From assembly GCA_910578975.1 (NCBI GenBank), contig CAJTRZ010000009.1:33561-97560 (forward strand): a DNA stretch of 64,000 bases, read 5' to 3'. Under the pieces are notes generated by a model. The model was not told where the DNA came from, ran no database searches, and was given only the letters and a program-made list of their open reading frames with translations. The stretch is from an uncultured Eubacterium sp. Lineage in GTDB: Bacteria > Bacillota > Clostridia > Lachnospirales > Lachnospiraceae. The first letter of the stretch is position 1; each line of letters opens with the position of its first letter. This document shows, piece by piece, positions 17,921 through 26,654 of this stretch. Made by a program: the position numbers and the translations under genes.

Positions 17921-20900
17921 TTATTTAGCAAATACTTCAAATTCCCACATGGAATATCCATATCCCATTGCACGTTTTACGCCTTGGAATTTTACATATC
18001 TTGCATTCACTGTCTTAAATAGGGCAACATCTTCGCCACCATCCTGTTCACGCATTTCTGCTACAGTAGTCCATGTCTTAGCATCATTAGATACCTGAAT
18101 ATCGTATGCTGTACCATAAGCATTCTCCCATGTAATAACTACTTTATTAATGTCAATCTGTCTGCCTAAATCAACATACATCCATGCATCATCGTCAAAG
18201 TTTGATGACCAACGAGTACCTTTATTTCCATCAACCGCCTTGTCTGCCCCCATCGCTGTAGCCTCTGCTCCAGATTGCTCAATATCCTTACCCTGTGCTA
18301 CATTTATTCCTGACACTGGTGTTGTTGTAGGTTCTTCTGTTTCCGGCTCTGTTGGCTTTGGTGTTTCAGGCTCTGTCGGTTGCTGTGAACTCTTTCCACT
18401 AAATACTTCCATGCTCCAAAGAGAATATCCATATCCGATTGCTCTAGCAACACCTTTCATTCTTACATGTCTCGCATTCACTGGTTCAAATTCTATTACA
18501 TCCTCTCCACCATCTTGATTTCTCATCTCTTTAACGGTCGTCCAATTGTCACCATCTGTTGAAACCTGAATGTCATAGTCCTTTCCGTAAGCAGCCTCCC
18601 ATGTAAGAACTACTTTTCTCACGCTATATATCTTTCCAAGATCTACACTAATCCATTCATCATCTGTAAACTCAGAACTCCAACGTGTATTTGCATCACC
18701 ATCTACTGCATACTTAGGAGCAACATTTTCTCCTTCCATGCTAGAAGCTGTGGCTGTCTTTCCTGCTGCTAAATCTTTACTGTCTACAACGATTTCGCCT
18801 GGTTCTTCTGTTTCTCCACCCTGCTCTGTCTTTGTATAAGTAATCTCTTCTGTTGCAACACTGTACTCACTGCTTGTATAGTCATCACTTCCATCTTTCG
18901 GAACTGCAACTACCCAATATGTATAATTACCATTTTCTGTCAATTCACTGTCTGTGTAGCTTGTTCCATTTACAGTTGCAATCATTTCGTTTGTATTCAT
19001 AGGTGATGTTCTGTAAACTACATAACTATTCGCATTGGCTACAGCATTCCAGCTTACTGTAATTTCATCTTTTCCAAGAACTGCCTTTGCAGTTGGAGCA
19101 TCCAACTTATCTTTCTGATCCGGTCCTTTACCATATAATTTCAATTCATAAATAGAATCACCATATCCTGTAAGTCTTTCTAAACATGTTACTCTTACAT
19201 ATTTAGCAGTCATAACCTTATCAAATGAAATTGCTTCAAGACCTGTACTTCTATTTTCATCTCCGTTACCCTGACCGCCTTTACCTCTGTTCTGTGTAAA
19301 CGCTGTACTCCAGTTTGTATTATCTGTAGATGTCTCTACCACATACTTCTTAGCTGCTGCACCTTCCCAGTAAATCTTCATTCCACCAATTTTCTGTTCA
19401 CTTTCCAGTTCAACTGTAAATGCCTGTGGATCTTCTGCTACTGATTCCCATCTTGTACTATAATCACCATCGATCATATTTGCAGCTTTTCCTGCATCAT
19501 TTGCTTCTGATGTTACATCAATAACCTTTGCACTATTTAGAGATATTTCAGGATATTCTGACAAATCAGCCTTTGTCACATCATCTGATGCTGCAATTGG
19601 TGCTTTTGTCCCCTTCTTGTAAATCTTAACATAATTTAAGTTAAATCCGCCATCTACTAACATTAACTTCATCTGATATTTTCCAGCTTTTAAATGAACT
19701 GTTTTATCAGCTTTAACATTCTTCCACTCAGTTGTAGAATTATCTAAGTATGTTGTAAGAATGTAATCATTATCATTGTCTGTCTTTAACTTAATTGCGC
19801 TGTTCTTTTCTGTATTTACACACTGTACACGGTAATCTACCACGTAATCTGCTTCTTCTTTTACGTCAATTGTGTAAACTAATGAATCTCCATCATCAAT
19901 CCATCCTACATAACCGCCTTCATTGGCATCTGTTGCAGGCTCACAGCTAAAGTTTGTATAATAATCTTCTGCCTCAACCACGCCTGAAACTTTATTTACA
20001 GGGTCATAATCCTTTACTGGTTCATACTTCACTTTATTTCCATTTGCATCTACTGTCTTATCCTCATTCTTTGTTGGATCACAGTCTACTGTTGCATGTG
20101 CTGGTACTTTAACACTACCAAGTGCACCATTTTCATTTGCAAAATGAACTGTTATTTCTTTATCAAACGGATTCCATACTTCTGCTGTATATTTTCCATT
20201 TTTCTTAAATACCTGATATGATGTGTAATCGCTACTCCAGATTGTTGTATCGATGTAACCTTTTGCACACATATTCTGGATATACCAGTATGAATTGAAC
20301 ATTTCATCTGTTGAAAGAACACCATCACGGTATACGCCTTCACTATCCAAGTGTGATGCATATTCATCACCAAATCTCTTAGCTGCACCTTCTGCATCGC
20401 TAAGTGCCATAAATGGCCATAAGATGTGATACCATCCCTCTGGATCTACCGCTCCTTCGTTTGCAATCTTCTTCTGGTATGCAACCTGAATCTTCTCGTA
20501 GTCATTCCAAATCTTATCAACTGTCTCTTTTCTATAACCCATATATGTAATAGCTGGTGTTACAGGAAGTAAATGAATACCCATAATACAACATGGATTT
20601 CCTGAGAAATATGTTCCGTTTGTGTATCCTAAGCCCCAAACCATTCCAATATATGGAAGTGAGTTACAATTTGGATCTCCGTATACGTTTGTTCCATATC
20701 CTGGTGCCCAGTTGTTGCTATCTAATTCTGTTCCTGCATCCATATTGAACCAATACTGTTCAATTGCATTAACTTCTGAAGTATATCCCCAGATACCTGC
20801 ATCTCTGTATGTATCATTTCCTGTTACAAGTCCCCATAAATAAAGTCCTGCCCAGGCAAATGTTGCTTCTGATGCTGATTCCTGGTTGTTACCACTATTG

Positions 20901-23656
20901 TTATCTCCATATCCTCCTGCCCATGAATGTCCTTCGAATACATCAAAGTTTCTCATGTATGGAAGAAGTTCATCATTCTTATCTGGGTTCATACAATCTC
21001 TGATAAGTACTTCAATCATGTCGCCATAGTCATTTACAAAATCTTTGTCATATGATGCGAGTACTGCTGCAGGGAATACAAAGTATGCCCATAAGAAGTG
21101 ATGATCGGAAAGATTGATTGCCATACCATGGTCACCACCATCACCACTGATTGCTCCCCAGCTTGTATGATAATACATATAATATGGATAATCTTCTGCT
21201 CCGTCATATGTGAGCCAGTTTTCCATAATCTTTCTAAGAACACTAACAAGTCTGTCTCTTGTCTCATATTCTCCTAACTGATCTGCAATTAAAATACCCA
21301 TTGCAATTGGGTGGGATTTTTTACCCTGCCAGTATGGATCTGCTACCCAGTATGATTTCAATGCACTATCTGTAAACTGCTCAAGATATGCATACATCCA
21401 TTCTTTATCATAACTGTCTGACTCATCTGGAGTTGTATACTGTGGAATCACTCCATTAAACTTCTGACTGTATGAGAAGTTATTTCCATTATGAATTCTC
21501 ATATCACCTCTGACAGATGCATAAGAAAGAGCTTCATTTCCAACCTTTTCATAACTTGCATCAGAATATTTCCACTGATGTGGCATCATACACATTAATG
21601 TTGTGTTCTCGATACCATTTCCTGTTCTCTTCTGATCTATAATTGATTTATATTCTGTTGTACATGTTGCTTTTGATTCATTGTAATTGTAATTTACTTC
21701 TGTTGAAGTAACATATGAATAAGCATGTTTATACATAAATTCAAGCTGTTTTATTGCATCTGCATCTTTTGCAGTTTCTGCATTTGTTACAGACTCTTTT
21801 GATAACAGAGGAATTGCTTCATCTACACAAAGTGCTCCAACTACCATATAGTTCTGATTGCTTCCTAAGTTAACTTTTAATTTATTACCCACCTTAATTA
21901 CTGTTGAATTTTCCGGTAGATATACACCATAGTAATGATACTGTTTCTTGTTTCCATCTCCTGGTGCTTCACTTTCATTTGCTGCTTCCACACCAAAATG
22001 ATCTAATGTCACTCTCTCACCATCTTTTGTGAGAATTTCGTTTCCATTCTTATCAAAGAATTTTACCAAATTACCAACGTTTAACTCAGCAGCATTTCTG
22101 TCTGTGAATGTTGTATAAACATATGGTGAACCTTTTACGATTGTAGAACGCATCTTTGCTGTATCATCGTCACTGAATGATACATCTACTGACCAGTCAC
22201 CATAACCGTCTAACTTCGCTGATGTATCTCCTGTAATGTTGGATGCGCCAATTGTAATATCATTACTCTTAGAATCTGCACCCATACCACCATTGTCTGT
22301 TCGTGTATAAATTCCATCAGCATAATATAGATTTAATCCTGTTGATGTATATTTATATACCATTGGAAGTCCCGGCATTGTATCACTGTACTTTGTATAT
22401 ACAATAGATGTCCACCAGTCATTGGATGGTATTGCACCTTTAATATTCTTTGTTACATATTTTGGTTCTCTAGGCTGTAATAAATTTGCATCATCTATTA
22501 CATAACTACCTTTTCCAACATTTACGATTTCACTCTTTGGAATATCAGGAATCTTATTAACTACCTTTTCATCACCTTCCTGATAATCATAAATCTGAAT
22601 TTCTCTGACAGAATATCCTGAACCACGTCCCATTAAAATACCCTGAACGCGAACGAATCTTACATTTTCTGCATAAAGGTTAATGTCTTCATCTTCTCCA
22701 TTTCCCTTAATGTTTCTATAAACTGTATTCCAATTTGTTCCATCAGCAGATACCTGTAAATCCCAAATTTTGCCGTACTCTGTCTGCCACTGAACTTTTA
22801 CTCGTCCAATTGTATGTGTATCTTTCAAATCAACTGTCAATGCCTGATTACTGGAATCAGCCACAGTATCTTTTGATTCTGAAAGCCAGTATGATTCATA
22901 ATCTCCATCTACTGCATTCGCGCCATCCAGAGCCTTTGATGCCCACCAAGGCTGTGCAAATGAAGTAACTTTTACCTCTTTTCCAAGAGCAATATTAGCA
23001 GCATCTGATACAGGCTGTACACAATCGTTATCTCCTATACCATAAATTTCAATCTCTCGAATGGATGCTCCCCATCCTGACTTCTTATCGTCTGAATATG
23101 CTTGAGATTTACTGTAATTAATTAACACTCTTACATAACGTCCTCTTGCCTGTGTCAATTTATATCCATCAGCACCATCCGTACTTAATACATCTTCGTA
23201 ATAACTGTAATCAATACCGCTACCATCATTACGCATCACATGTTTTTCATCTCCACCTGTTCCGTTCTTTGTTTCATAAACTTTTGTCCAATTAATTTCA
23301 TCATCTGAAACTAAAACCTGATAAGCAACACCATAACTTGCATTATTCTGCCAGTCAATAACGACCTTACTAATATCAGCTTTTCCTCCAAGGTCAACAT
23401 CTAACCACTGGTCTGCCACATTTGCTGCCGCTCCCCATTGTGTTCCCAATCTGCCATCTGTAGCAAAACTTGCCACATCTCCACCATTGACAGATGATGA
23501 ATAAGCAGGTCTGTTCGTTGACAACAACCAAGGCTTACTTCTATCCACCGCCTGCACATCTGTGGTATGTAAATTAATGGTACCTGTTACCATTGCAGCA
23601 CTCAATGCAACAGCAACTGTTTTTTTCAGCATTTTTTTATAATGCCATCGTCTCAT
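17921..23656 (-). CDS. Secreted multimodular GH81 endo-beta-1,3-glucanase
   Basis: 1911 residues, secreted. I use the ATG at 23654-23656, which has AGGAGG eight bases upstream; it gives a classical signal peptide (MRRWHYKKMLKK, hydrophobic core, cleavage near VQAVD). Approximate modules: F5/8C discoidin 45-205 and 218-370; GH81 catalytic domain 380-1150; CBM6-like 1200-1315 (VVEAEDY start); F5/8C 1330-1475; fibronectin III 1480-1570; F5/8C 1590-1735; Pro/Thr/Glu linker; F5/8C 1770-1911. GH81 signatures are DHHFLWAYFVFPAA (about 847), RNFDVFEGHSWAGG and GNNQESASEA (about 918), the last holding the proposed catalytic glutamate. The family hydrolyses internal beta-1,3-glucan bonds (laminarin, curdlan, yeast glucan, callose). 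There is no anchor motif and no transporter beside it. Confidence 0.93.
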   Translation of the reverse strand: MRRWHYKKMLKKTVAVALSAAMVTGTINLHTTDVQAVDRSKPWLLSTNRPAYSSSVNGGDVASFATDGRLGTQWGAAANVADQWLDVDLGGKADISKVVIDWQNNASYGVAYQVLVSDDEINWTKVYETKNGTGGDEKHVMRNDGSGIDYSYYEDVLSTDGADGYKLTQARGRYVRVLINYSKSQAYSDDKKSGWGASIREIEIYGIGDNDCVQPVSDAANIALGKEVKVTSFAQPWWASKALDGANAVDGDYESYWLSESKDTVADSSNQALTVDLKDTHTIGRVKVQWQTEYGKIWDLQVSADGTNWNTVYRNIKGNGEDEDINLYAENVRFVRVQGILMGRGSGYSVREIQIYDYQEGDEKVVNKIPDIPKSEIVNVGKGSYVIDDANLLQPREPKYVTKNIKGAIPSNDWWTSIVYTKYSDTMPGLPMVYKYTSTGLNLYYADGIYTRTDNGGMGADSKSNDITIGASNITGDTSAKLDGYGDWSVDVSFSDDDTAKMRSTIVKGSPYVYTTFTDRNAAELNVGNLVKFFDKNGNEILTKDGERVTLDHFGVEAANESEAPGDGNKKQYHYYGVYLPENSTVIKVGNKLKVNLGSNQNYMVVGALCVDEAIPLLSKESVTNAETAKDADAIKQLEFMYKHAYSYVTSTEVNYNYNESKATCTTEYKSIIDQKRTGNGIENTTLMCMMPHQWKYSDASYEKVGNEALSYASVRGDMRIHNGNNFSYSQKFNGVIPQYTTPDESDSYDKEWMYAYLEQFTDSALKSYWVADPYWQGKKSHPIAMGILIADQLGEYETRDRLVSVLRKIMENWLTYDGAEDYPYYMYYHTSWGAISGDGGDHGMAINLSDHHFLWAYFVFPAAVLASYDKDFVNDYGDMIEVLIRDCMNPDKNDELLPYMRNFDVFEGHSWAGGYGDNNSGNNQESASEATFAWAGLYLWGLVTGNDTYRDAGIWGYTSEVNAIEQYWFNMDAGTELDSNNWAPGYGTNVYGDPNCNSLPYIGMVWGLGYTNGTYFSGNPCCIMGIHLLPVTPAITYMGYRKETVDKIWNDYEKIQVAYQKKIANEGAVDPEGWYHILWPFMALSDAEGAAKRFGDEYASHLDSEGVYRDGVLSTDEMFNSYWYIQNMCAKGYIDTTIWSSDYTSYQVFKKNGKYTAEVWNPFDKEITVHFANENGALGSVKVPAHATVDCDPTKNEDKTVDANGNKVKYEPVKDYDPVNKVSGVVEAEDYYTNFSCEPATDANEGGYVGWIDDGDSLVYTIDVKEEADYVVDYRVQCVNTEKNSAIKLKTDNDNDYILTTYLDNSTTEWKNVKADKTVHLKAGKYQMKLMLVDGGFNLNYVKIYKKGTKAPIAASDDVTKADLSEYPEISLNSAKVIDVTSEANDAGKAANMIDGDYSTRWESVAEDPQAFTVELESEQKIGGMKIYWEGAAAKKYVVETSTDNTNWSTAFTQNRGKGGQGNGDENRSTGLEAISFDKVMTAKYVRVTCLERLTGYGDSIYELKLYGKGPDQKDKLDAPTAKAVLGKDEITVSWNAVANANSYVVYRTSPMNTNEMIATVNGTSYTDSELTENGNYTYWVVAVPKDGSDDYTSSEYSVATEEITYTKTEQGGETEEPGEIVVDSKDLAAGKTATASSMEGENVAPKYAVDGDANTRWSSEFTDDEWISVDLGKIYSVRKVVLTWEAAYGKDYDIQVSTDGDNWTTVKEMRNQDGGEDVIEFEPVNARHVRMKGVARAIGYGYSLWSMEVFSGKSSQQPTEPETPKPTEPETEEPTTTPVSGINVAQGKDIEQSGAEATAMGADKAVDGNKGTRWSSNFDDDAWMYVDLGRQIDINKVVITWENAYGTAYDIQVSNDAKTWTTVAEMREQDGGEDVALFKTVNARYVKFQGVKRAMGYGYSMWEFEVFAK

Positions 23657-23716
23657 ATCACTTTCCTCCTTTTTTTGAGTGAAGCAACACAATAACGTCC
23701 CCTTTCCTGTACTTTT

Positions 23717-23745
23717 AGTCTAGAAAATAAAAATGTTTTTTACAA
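23717..23745 (-). promoter_or_regulatory. candidate promoter of the GH81 gene
   Basis: Minus strand TTGTAA (23740-23745), 17-bp spacer, TAGACT (23717-23722). It lies 60 bp before the start codon. Each hexamer matches at 4 of 6 positions, so it may need activation. The upstream 180 bp is very AT-rich; I see no other clear site in it apart from repeat copy E. Confidence 0.5.
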
Positions 23746-23927
23746 TATATCGATAATTTTTCTTTGATTTTTCTTTTTTTTTTGTTAATGTTGCACAATT
23801 TTTATTGTTTTGAAACGTTTTTGTAATTTTACCCTTTGACAAATCCATGTTAATTTTTATTTTTTAGTACCATATTTGGGCGTAACCATTTTTTCGTTTT
23901 TTCAAAAAAGCAATAAAAATATTTTTA

Positions 23928-23992
23928 GCAACAGTTCAGCCAAATAAGTGAGAAGAAGCAAAGCAGATTCAAGCTTATGGCTAAACTGTTAC
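23928..23992. repeat. short palindromic element lacking the long arm, copy E
   Basis: 65 bp. Ends GCAACAGTTCAGCC (23928-23941) and GGCTAAACTGTTAC (23979-23992) enclose only the side arm (AATAAG...CTTAT around GAGAAGAAGCAAAGCAGATTC). The long variable arm is absent. It lies 20 bp upstream of the tRNA-Ser -35 box. Confidence 0.8.
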
Positions 23993-24012
23993 TTCACTGT
24001 TGTAATTCACCC

Positions 24013-24041
24013 TTGAAACCATTATAAAAATATGATATAAA
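24013..24041 (+). promoter_or_regulatory. promoter of tRNA-Ser
   Basis: TTGAAA (24013-24018), 17-bp spacer, TATAAA (24036-24041), 12 bp before the tRNA. Confidence 0.8.
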
Positions 24042-24053
24042 ATTTATGGATAT

Positions 24054-24143
24054 GGAGACGTACCGAAGTGGCCGTAACGGGGCTGACTCGAAATCAGTTT
24101 ATCAGTTTATACTGGTACAAGGGTTCGAATCCCTTCGTCTCCG
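24054..24143 (+). tRNA. tRNA-Ser (CGA anticodon)
   Basis: Acceptor GGAGACG/CGTCTCC; anticodon loop CTCGAAA in stem CTGA/TCAG; long type II variable arm; T-loop GTTCGAATC. The CGA anticodon reads UCG. CCA is not encoded. It is a single-gene unit with its own promoter and terminator. Confidence 0.96.
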
Positions 24144-24148
24144 CTTTT

Positions 24149-24181
24149 GAGAATTCCTTTATTTTAAAGGGGTTCTTTTTA
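24149..24181 (+). terminator. terminator of tRNA-Ser
   Basis: GAATTCCTTT (24151-24160) pairs with AAAGGGGTTC (to 24175) using two G-U pairs, followed by TTTTTATTAT. Confidence 0.85.
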
Positions 24182-24194
24182 TTATATAAGATAC

Positions 24195-24656
24195 TTATAC
24201 CAATAAATATACATTTACATACTCCCATAAAATTCCTATACTAATCATAGGTGCTAAAGGAATTCTATCATTAAGTCTTTTTTTCTTTCTAATTATCTGT
24301 ATTCCTCCAACAATTGTTGTCAAAATGATTGTAATGATAAATACTTTAATACTTCCTTTGAAACCCAATAAAAAACCTGATATCATTATAAGTTTTACAT
24401 CTCCCCCTCCAAAAGCCCCGTGAAAAATAATATTAATTAACAACATTACTATTGCTATTAGAACTCCATCAAACAAAATATAAATATTTTGCTCTTTTCC
24501 CACAATCATTCTTAACAATAAAAATAACAAACCTAATATTATTACCAACTTATTTGATATCACATGAGCCTTTATATCTTTAACAACAATCATAAATAAT
24601 ATTATACTACTAACAATAAATCCAATTATATATTCATTCATGTTTATATCATACAA
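24195..24656 (-). CDS. Prepilin peptidase, A24 family (short form)
   Basis: 153 residues, nearly all membrane-embedded. It has the two catalytic aspartates of the GXGD aspartic peptidases: D27 in VKDIKAH and D86 in FGGGDVKL. This is the minimal peptidase without the N-methylase half or zinc-finger loop, as in TadV/CpaA and some Gram-positive PilD proteins. It cleaves class III signal peptides of pilin-like proteins at the cytoplasmic face. No pilin, ATPase or tad gene is in the window, so its substrates are elsewhere. Start choice is weak: there is only AAAG near the first ATG, and a second ATG lies five codons in. Confidence 0.82.
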   Translation of the reverse strand: MYDINMNEYIIGFIVSSIILFMIVVKDIKAHVISNKLVIILGLLFLLLRMIVGKEQNIYILFDGVLIAIVMLLINIIFHGAFGGGDVKLIMISGFLLGFKGSIKVFIITIILTTIVGGIQIIRKKKRLNDRIPLAPMISIGILWEYVNVYLLV

Positions 24657-24712
24657 TCTTTACGTTGTTTTTATATGTATTTATTTTTAATATTTTGTAA
24701 ACTTAATTTTTC

Positions 24713-24721
24713 TGTTATAAT
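24713..24721 (+). promoter_or_regulatory. extended -10 promoter giving a near-leaderless mRNA
   Basis: TGTTATAAT at 24713-24721; a loose TTGTAA lies 15 bp upstream. The expected start, about 24728, is only about 3 nt before the ATG at 24731. Confidence 0.6.
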
Positions 24722-24730
24722 TTTAATATT

Positions 24731-25636
24731 ATGAGATATTATTCACTAAATAATTATTTAAAAACTAAATACGGATGCAAAGTATATAAACTTAGTCTTT
24801 CCACAGGACTTTCCTGCCCAAACAGAGACGGCACACTAAGTTCCTCCGGATGTATCTTCTGTAGTAATGGAGGCTCTGGTGAATTTGCAAGTAATTATCA
24901 ACTTAGTATCACAGAACAAATTGAATCTGCTAAAGCAAAAGTTTCAAATAAAATCAAAGACGGAAAATATATTGCTTATTTCCAATCCTTTACAAATACA
25001 TATGGGGATGTTAAATACCTTAGAAAGATTTTTACAGAAGCAATAAATCATCCTGATATCGTAGCGTTATCCATTGGCACACGACCGGATTGTCTGCCGG
25101 ATGACATCTTAGAATTGTTAGATTCCTTAAACCATATTAAACCTGTATGGATTGAATTGGGACTTCAGACAATTCATGAAAGAACTGCCAAATACATTAA
25201 TCGTGGATATGAATTAAATGTCTTTGACACTGCAGTCTCTGACTTAACTAAGCGAAATATTGATATTATCGTTCATTTAATTATCGGACTGCCGTTTGAA
25301 ACAAAAGAAGACATTTTAAAAAGTGTACAATATGTATGTTCAAAACCTATTTCAGGAATCAAATTGCAACTTCTTCATGTATTAAAAAATACCCCTTTAG
25401 AAAAGGAGTATCTCTTAAATAAATTTGAAATATTATCACTACAACAGTATACCGATATTCTTGCAGAATGTTTATGTAATATTCCACCACATATTGTTAT
25501 ACATAGAATAACTGGCGATGGTCCAAAATCTCTACTTATTGCACCTGAATGGAGTGCCAACAAAAAGCGTGTGCTAAACTATATTAACAAATATTTTGAA
25601 GAATTTAATATTATACAGGGAGATGCATTATTTTAA
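24731..25636 (+). CDS. TIGR01212-family radical SAM protein (YtqA/YhcC-like)
   Basis: 301 residues, cytoplasmic. The cluster-binding cysteines are C29, C41 and C44 (CPNRDG then GCIFC; CX11CX2C), the spacing of the YhcC/YtqA group rather than canonical CX3CX2C. Downstream motifs FQSFTNTYG, LSIGTRPDC, WIELGLQT and HLIIGLPFE are all present. The family is widespread; a tRNA-modification role is discussed but this window does not settle it. There is no Shine-Dalgarno sequence before the ATG, and the -10 box ends 9 bases upstream, suggesting leaderless translation. The MRYYSLNNYLKTKYG start agrees with relatives. Confidence 0.9.
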   Translation: MRYYSLNNYLKTKYGCKVYKLSLSTGLSCPNRDGTLSSSGCIFCSNGGSGEFASNYQLSITEQIESAKAKVSNKIKDGKYIAYFQSFTNTYGDVKYLRKIFTEAINHPDIVALSIGTRPDCLPDDILELLDSLNHIKPVWIELGLQTIHERTAKYINRGYELNVFDTAVSDLTKRNIDIIVHLIIGLPFETKEDILKSVQYVCSKPISGIKLQLLHVLKNTPLEKEYLLNKFEILSLQQYTDILAECLCNIPPHIVIHRITGDGPKSLLIAPEWSANKKRVLNYINKYFEEFNIIQGDALF

Positions 25637-25652
25637 TCCCTATTATTTTATT

Positions 25653-26645
25653 TCAAATTTCATTTGTTTGATTTTCTGTACTAGTCTCCTCAAATCCTAC
25701 TGTGCTTTCAGCAGGATTTTCTATTGTTTCACTAATACTTTCACTTTCATAAGTCTCTGTTGGAATTTCAACGGTCTGTGTTTCCAAACTTTCAGTTTCC
25801 CCAAAAGATTCAATCGCATCAGAAGTATATTCTTCATTATCATCAATAACAACAATACTGTTTAAAATCGTATTATTGCTTTTTTCTACTTTCTGAATTA
25901 AATTGGCAATATTCTTCTTACACATTCTTTTCACACTGACTTTTTCTTCTTTTGCAAGTTCTATACACAAAGCTGCTTTTCCTAAAGAAACGTCATTATT
26001 ACTTGCTACTCTCTTTATCCTGTCATTCACTTCAACCTTCTGATAAACCGTTTTACATTTTATATCTCTATTTTTTAAAGCTGCACTGGTTTCTTTCTTA
26101 ACTTCTTTTATTTCCTTTGTAATATCGTTTTCTTCTATTGGAATTGCCGATACTAACATTGCATTTTTCTTTTTCTTCAGATAACCTTCGGATTTCAAAT
26201 TTTTTACAACAAGTTTTATTACCTGTTTATAATCATCTCCATCTTTTAATTCACTTTTCACATAATTGACTATTTTTTTTGCATCTTTATTTCCCGCCTT
26301 AATTTTATGAATACTTCCATCTTCATTTACATCAATACGAATACTTGGATTAACATCAACAACAATAGAAAATGCCATTTTCTGTTCTACATGGTTACTT
26401 ACACTAAATAATGGATATAAAAGAATAATTAATGCAACAAAACAAGCAGCAACTGCAGCAATCGCCGGAACTTTCACATAAGGTTTCCAATTCTTCTTTT
26501 CCTTAAATAAAGGACGTTCTTTTCCAAATAACTCCTTTTCACTTTTTACTGGTTCGATTGGTGTGCCTAAAATCTTACTTAACATATCAGGAGCCATGTC
26601 TTCAAGTTCCTGATTTAGTTTTTCTCTAATATCTTTTTCTTTCAT
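25653..26645 (-). CDS. RsgI-like membrane anti-sigma factor
   Basis: 330 residues. An N-terminal cytoplasmic part (1-73) is followed by one membrane helix (about 74-96, rich in Ala/Ile/Leu). Next comes an extracellular domain beginning with FSIVVDVNPSIRIDVNEDG, the hallmark of the RsgI middle domain (ASIDVNPS-type). The C-terminal 70 residues are Glu/Ser/Thr-rich and probably unstructured. RsgI proteins hold a sigma factor until an extracellular signal is sensed. The sigma gene lies 9 bp upstream on the same message. Unlike clostridial polysaccharide-sensing RsgIs there is no C-terminal carbohydrate-binding module; what it senses is unknown. GGAGG precedes the start. Confidence 0.85.
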   Translation of the reverse strand: MKEKDIREKLNQELEDMAPDMLSKILGTPIEPVKSEKELFGKERPLFKEKKNWKPYVKVPAIAAVAACFVALIILLYPLFSVSNHVEQKMAFSIVVDVNPSIRIDVNEDGSIHKIKAGNKDAKKIVNYVKSELKDGDDYKQVIKLVVKNLKSEGYLKKKKNAMLVSAIPIEENDITKEIKEVKKETSAALKNRDIKCKTVYQKVEVNDRIKRVASNNDVSLGKAALCIELAKEEKVSVKRMCKKNIANLIQKVEKSNNTILNSIVVIDDNEEYTSDAIESFGETESLETQTVEIPTETYESESISETIENPAESTVGFEETSTENQTNEI

Positions 26646-26654
26646 AATGACCTC

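Noticed and set aside
23800..23840. CcpA cre-like sequence TTTTGAAACGTTTTTGTA upstream of the GH81 gene
   Set aside because: The central CG spacing and right half do not fit the cre consensus; the region is AT-rich and such matches are expected by chance.
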